In this document: one piece after another, positions 61,015 to 64,000 of the stretch
Position numbering within the stretch: the stretch's first letter is position 1
How the letters are laid out: the number at the start of each line of letters is the position of its first letter
NCBI GenBank assembly: GCA_029565675.1
Contig: JAKQNP010000004.1
Coordinates: 1-64,000, forward strand
Origin: a bacterium
Lineage (GTDB): Bacteria; Zhuqueibacterota; Zhuqueibacteria; Residuimicrobiales; Oceaniaggregativiventaceae
Reading direction: 5' to 3'
Length of the DNA: 64,000 bases
Notes under the pieces: generated by a model
The model's database searches: none
Told to the model about the DNA's origin: nothing
What the model saw: the letters and a program-made list of their open reading frames with translations, nothing else
Made by a program: the position numbers and the translations under genes

Positions 61015-62280
61015 ATGGCCATACAAGTCACAATGCCCAAACTCAGCGATACCATGGAAATGGGTTTGATCAGCAAGTGGTTGAAAAAAGAGGGCGATGC
61101 CATCGATGCCGGTGAGGTGATCGCCGAAGCCGAAAGCGACAAATCGACCATGGAACTGGAGGCGTTCGACAGCGGCATTCTGCGCAAAATTCTTGTCCCT
61201 GACGGCGGCAAAGTGGCGGTGGGAGGTGTAATCGCCATCATCGCAGCGGCGGATGAAGACATCTCTGAACTCTTGCAGCAAAAACCGAAAAATCAAACCG
61301 CCAAATCGACGGAACCACCCCCTTCACAAACAGAAGAAAAATCCAAACCTTCGGCCGTCCCCGTTCCGGCACCCGAACCGGCACCCAGGAGCAGCGATTT
61401 TGCCGATGATGAATTGCTGACCACCGGATCGGTGCGGATCAAAGCCTCACCTCTGGCGCGAAAAATGGCACAGGATGAAAAACTCGATCTGCACAAGATC
61501 AACGGCACCGGCACCGGCGGCCGAATTATCCGCCGCGATATCCTTTCCTATCAGGAAAAATCGGCTGGCACGGAATCCCCTGCAGGGCAACCTGGAGCTG
61601 AGCCACAGGAGATCCGCTTGAACACCATGCGCGAGACAATTACCAAGAGAATGGTCTTGAGCAAAACCACAATCCCCCATTTTTACGTCACCATGGAATT
61701 TGATATGGACCCGCTAATCGAATTCCGCAAAATGCTCAATGCGTCACAGGTCGCGTTGCGGGTAAGCTATAATGACCTGCTGATCAAGGCGTGTGCGTTG
61801 GCGCTGAAGAGCCAGCCGGCCGTCAATGCCTCGTTTGCCAACAACATGATCATCCGCCATCGGCGCATCGATATCGGGGTCGCGGTTGCGGTTGAGGACG
61901 GTTTGATCACGCCGGTGGTGCGCAACGCCGACGGCAAAAGCATCGGCCAAATCAACGGTGAAATGCGCGAAATGGCCGAACGAGCCAAAGAACGCAAACT
62001 GACGCCAACAGAATATACCAATGCCACCTTTACCATCAGCAACCTCGGAATGTATGACGTGGACAGCTTTACCGCCATCATCAACCCGCCGGAAGCAGCG
62101 ATCCTCGCTGTCGGCGGCATCAAAACCGTTCCGGTTGTGGTCGACGGCCAGATCAAGGTCGGGAACCGCATGAAAGTCACTCTTGCCTGTGACCACCGCG
62201 CCATCGACGGCGCCACAGCGGCGCTCTTTTTGCGCGAATTGAAAAAATTGATCGAAAATCCCTTCACCCTGGTGCTGTAG
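61015..62280 (+). CDS. pdhC: Pyruvate dehydrogenase E2 (dihydrolipoamide acetyltransferase)
   Basis: 421 residues from the ATG at 61015 (GAGG upstream); the longer frame from 60787 overlaps pdhB and is rejected. One lipoyl domain (1-75) with the lipoylated Lys in ESDKSTMELE, a Pro/Ala/Glu linker, a peripheral-subunit-binding domain (ASPLARKMAQ, INGTGTGGRIIRRDI) and the catalytic domain ending in ACDHRAIDGATAALFL, where His is the active-site base. It transfers acetyl groups to coenzyme A. E3 (lpd) is not in the window. Followed by a bidirectional terminator. Confidence 0.96.
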   Translation: MAIQVTMPKLSDTMEMGLISKWLKKEGDAIDAGEVIAEAESDKSTMELEAFDSGILRKILVPDGGKVAVGGVIAIIAAADEDISELLQQKPKNQTAKSTEPPPSQTEEKSKPSAVPVPAPEPAPRSSDFADDELLTTGSVRIKASPLARKMAQDEKLDLHKINGTGTGGRIIRRDILSYQEKSAGTESPAGQPGAEPQEIRLNTMRETITKRMVLSKTTIPHFYVTMEFDMDPLIEFRKMLNASQVALRVSYNDLLIKACALALKSQPAVNASFANNMIIRHRRIDIGVAVAVEDGLITPVVRNADGKSIGQINGEMREMAERAKERKLTPTEYTNATFTISNLGMYDVDSFTAIINPPEAAILAVGGIKTVPVVVDGQIKVGNRMKVTLACDHRAIDGATAALFLRELKKLIENPFTLVL

Positions 62281-62443
62281 CCTTACACGGTGACCCTGTG
62301 ACCAAGGGCTGAGACGTCGGGATTAAACCTGGCGCCTCCGCCAAATAGATCTTCGATTTCACCGCTCTGTCTCTCTGTGCCGGCTTTTCATGCTGTTGGC
62401 CGGATCGTGTCGCGCTAGGTGGTGTGTGACTTTTCGCATACAC

Positions 62444-62481
62444 AAAAAAAAAGCCCCGGTTTTATCCGGGGCTTTTTTTTG
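62444..62481. terminator. Bidirectional intrinsic terminator
   Basis: A GCCCCGG/CCGGGGC stem (62453-62459 and 62466-62472) with an A run on one side and a T run on the other. It ends pdhC transcription on the plus strand and the gene at 62491 on the minus strand. Confidence 0.92.
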
Positions 62482-62490
62482 TTTTCGCTG

Positions 62491-64000
62491 TTATTTCAAC
62501 AGCACCATTTTCTTGGTCAGCGTAAAGTCGCTGGCCAGGATGCGATAATAATAGAGTCCGGAGCCCACCGGTATGCCCTTCGCATCTCGTGCGTCCCATA
62601 CAACCGCATGATAACCGGCATCGCGATAGTCGTCAACCAGCACGCGGACCAACTGGCCGTTCAGGTTAAAGACCTCCAGTTTAACCTCACCCGCATCTGG
62701 CAATTGGAAACGGATTGAGGTAATCGGATTGAAGGGATTCGGATAGTTCTGCGAGAGCTCGTAGGTCTCGGGCAATGGAATCTCCGCCACGACCGGCCCA
62801 TGCAAGGTCTTTTGGCCGCTGACGCTGATATCCTGCAATTTGTAATAGAATCGAACACCGCCGAGAGCCTGCTTGTCGACATACACATAGCGGCGTTCGG
62901 AAGACGAAGGAATCTGCTCGCTGTTGATCTGTTCATAGACTCCATCTTCGCTCAAACCGCGCAGAATATTGAAGCCGAGGTTGCCCACTTCGCTGGCGGT
63001 TTCCCAGACAATGCGAGCGCCATCATACGCAGTGGCTGTACAGGAGAAACTCGACAATTCGACAGAGGTGATGCCGATCAACCACTCATTCTCGACTTGC
63101 GCGTTCTCACTGTCGTAAACCACGACTCGGATGGTGTGCAAGCCCATGTTGTAGTAACGGGTATCGAAGACAAAAGAGGAACCGAACTCGGCTACCTGGC
63201 TGTTGTTGACATACCACTTGAAATAGATCGAGCCGCCGTCCGGGTCATGCGCATCAACCTGGAAAGTCACGGATTGCCCCCATTTGATATCTGCACCGCT
63301 CGGCGTCTGGGTAAAGCTGTCGATGATCGGCGGCCGAGAAGCGTTGGTGATGACAATCTTGACTGTGTCGATGGCTTTGCCGCCCGGGGCATCAGTCACC
63401 ACAAAGGATGGATAATAGGTTTGGCCGCCTTGCTCATAGGTGGGCGTCCAGGCAAACAAGCCACCCGACTGGTTGGCATTGGCGGTGAATTGCGCCCCTT
63501 CAGGCAAGTTGCGGGCGGTCACATAGATTTGATCGCCGTTGTCATCTTTTCCCTGCACCAGGAAGGAGACGAGCTCATTCTCATTGCCCTCGATCATCTC
63601 TGGCAAATTCACAAAATAAGGCCAGGGTTGCAGATCGCCGGTGGCATTGAAGTACAACGGCACGGTCACACCCGGGAAATTGGCGGTGACGATGATCTTG
63701 TTCTGGATGGCCTCCTGTCCGAGTTGCCACCACGCCTTGGCCAAACCGTTTTGATCCGAGGCAATCGGAGAGTCGGGATAGATATGCCCACCGCCCTGCA
63801 GAATGGTAAAGTAAACCAGACCGTTGGGCGCGGGATTGCCATATTGATCCTTGACCAAAACGACCACCGGATCGAGCAATTTATGGCCGACTTGCATTTT
63901 TTGATTGTCACCACTGTAGATATCCATGGTATAAGGCACATCAGCGGTTCCATAAAGATCAAAAATCACAGAGGCAGGGGTCAGATTTGGCGAAGAGGCG
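62491..64000 (-). CDS. T9SS cargo protein with Ig/PKD-like domains (5' end cut by window)
   Basis: The open frame continues past the right edge, so the true N-terminus is missing; about 503 residues are visible. The domains in order are an invasin/Big_1-type Ig module (VVLVKDQYGNPAPNGLVYF), a putative Ig-like cadherin segment (GNENELVSFLVQGKDDNGD), a PKD-like module (SVTFQVDAHDPDGGSIYFKWYV) and a C-terminal T9SS type A domain (YELSQNYPNPFNPITSIRF to TKKMVLLK). Surface adhesin or structural protein is the likely role; ligand unknown. Confidence 0.82.
   Translation of the reverse strand, partial: ASSPNLTPASVIFDLYGTADVPYTMDIYSGDNQKMQVGHKLLDPVVVLVKDQYGNPAPNGLVYFTILQGGGHIYPDSPIASDQNGLAKAWWQLGQEAIQNKIIVTANFPGVTVPLYFNATGDLQPWPYFVNLPEMIEGNENELVSFLVQGKDDNGDQIYVTARNLPEGAQFTANANQSGGLFAWTPTYEQGGQTYYPSFVVTDAPGGKAIDTVKIVITNASRPPIIDSFTQTPSGADIKWGQSVTFQVDAHDPDGGSIYFKWYVNNSQVAEFGSSFVFDTRYYNMGLHTIRVVVYDSENAQVENEWLIGITSVELSSFSCTATAYDGARIVWETASEVGNLGFNILRGLSEDGVYEQINSEQIPSSSERRYVYVDKQALGGVRFYYKLQDISVSGQKTLHGPVVAEIPLPETYELSQNYPNPFNPITSIRFQLPDAGEVKLEVFNLNGQLVRVLVDDYRDAGYHAVVWDARDAKGIPVGSGLYYYRILASDFTLTKKMVLLK

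Noticed and set aside
1-64000. CRISPR array, prophage or complete insertion sequence
   Set aside because: No regularly spaced direct repeats, no transposase or integrase motifs and no phage structural genes were seen on either strand.

Overview
The window is bacterial and almost fully coding. It looks like a chromosome of a Gram-negative member of the FCB superphylum, probably a Calditrichota/KSB1-type lineage. This placement is inferred from several things seen together: C-terminal sorting domains of the type IX secretion (T9SS) kind on many secreted proteins, a PorD-like protein, PorV/PorQ-like barrels, a TonB-dependent receptor with a carboxypeptidase-like N-terminal domain, and an MglA/MglB pair. 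No plasmid, phage, transposase gene or CRISPR array was seen.

Layout. (1) 1-7.6 kb, minus strand: a matrixin-like metalloprotease cut by the window edge, a small secreted protein translationally coupled to it, and two tandem paralogous BNR/sialidase-like surface proteins, each followed by a strong terminator. (2) 7.8-16.4 kb, minus: a TonB-dependent receptor, an Asp-rich surface protein, a PorV-like barrel and a lipoprotein, which look like one uptake or surface-assembly unit; two TGTTCACxGAACA palindromes lie upstream. (3) 16.6-22.3 kb, minus: a deiminase-like (pentein) lipoprotein, engB, clpX, clpP, tig and tRNA-Leu(UAG). (4) 22.4-42.2 kb, minus: a polysaccharide locus read from a degenerate NtrC-like regulator through an SLBB protein, a BY-kinase, several glycosyltransferases, a carbamoyltransferase, an O-antigen ligase-like protein, a flippase, a GT4-WecG fusion and a secreted multidomain protein. 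(5) 42.5-46.2 kb, minus: mglB-mglA, a second roadblock-like protein, a UMF1-family transporter and a phosphoesterase. (6) 46.6-50.3 kb: porD diverging from a PorV-like protein and a helix-hairpin-helix plus barrel protein. (7) 50.4-56 kb: a GT9-like half protein, a diguanylate cyclase, a patatin-like lipase, a subtilisin-like T9SS cargo protein and a cyclophilin lipoprotein. (8) 56.3-62.3 kb, plus: priA, then pyruvate dehydrogenase E1 alpha, E1 beta and E2. (9) 62.5-64 kb, minus: another T9SS cargo protein, running off the window.

The main non-genic discovery is a family of about 115-137 bp intergenic elements with palindromic, inverted ends resembling MITEs. Three near-complete copies lie at 2961-3097, 20756-20889 and 56182-56295, with partial pieces at 2883-2948 and 51162-51184. 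One copy supplies the last codons and stop of trigger factor.

The secreted proteins fit one theme: T9SS parts (PorD and PorV-like barrels) and its cargo (proteases, propeller proteins, Asp-rich and PKD-like proteins), next to a cell-surface polysaccharide locus.
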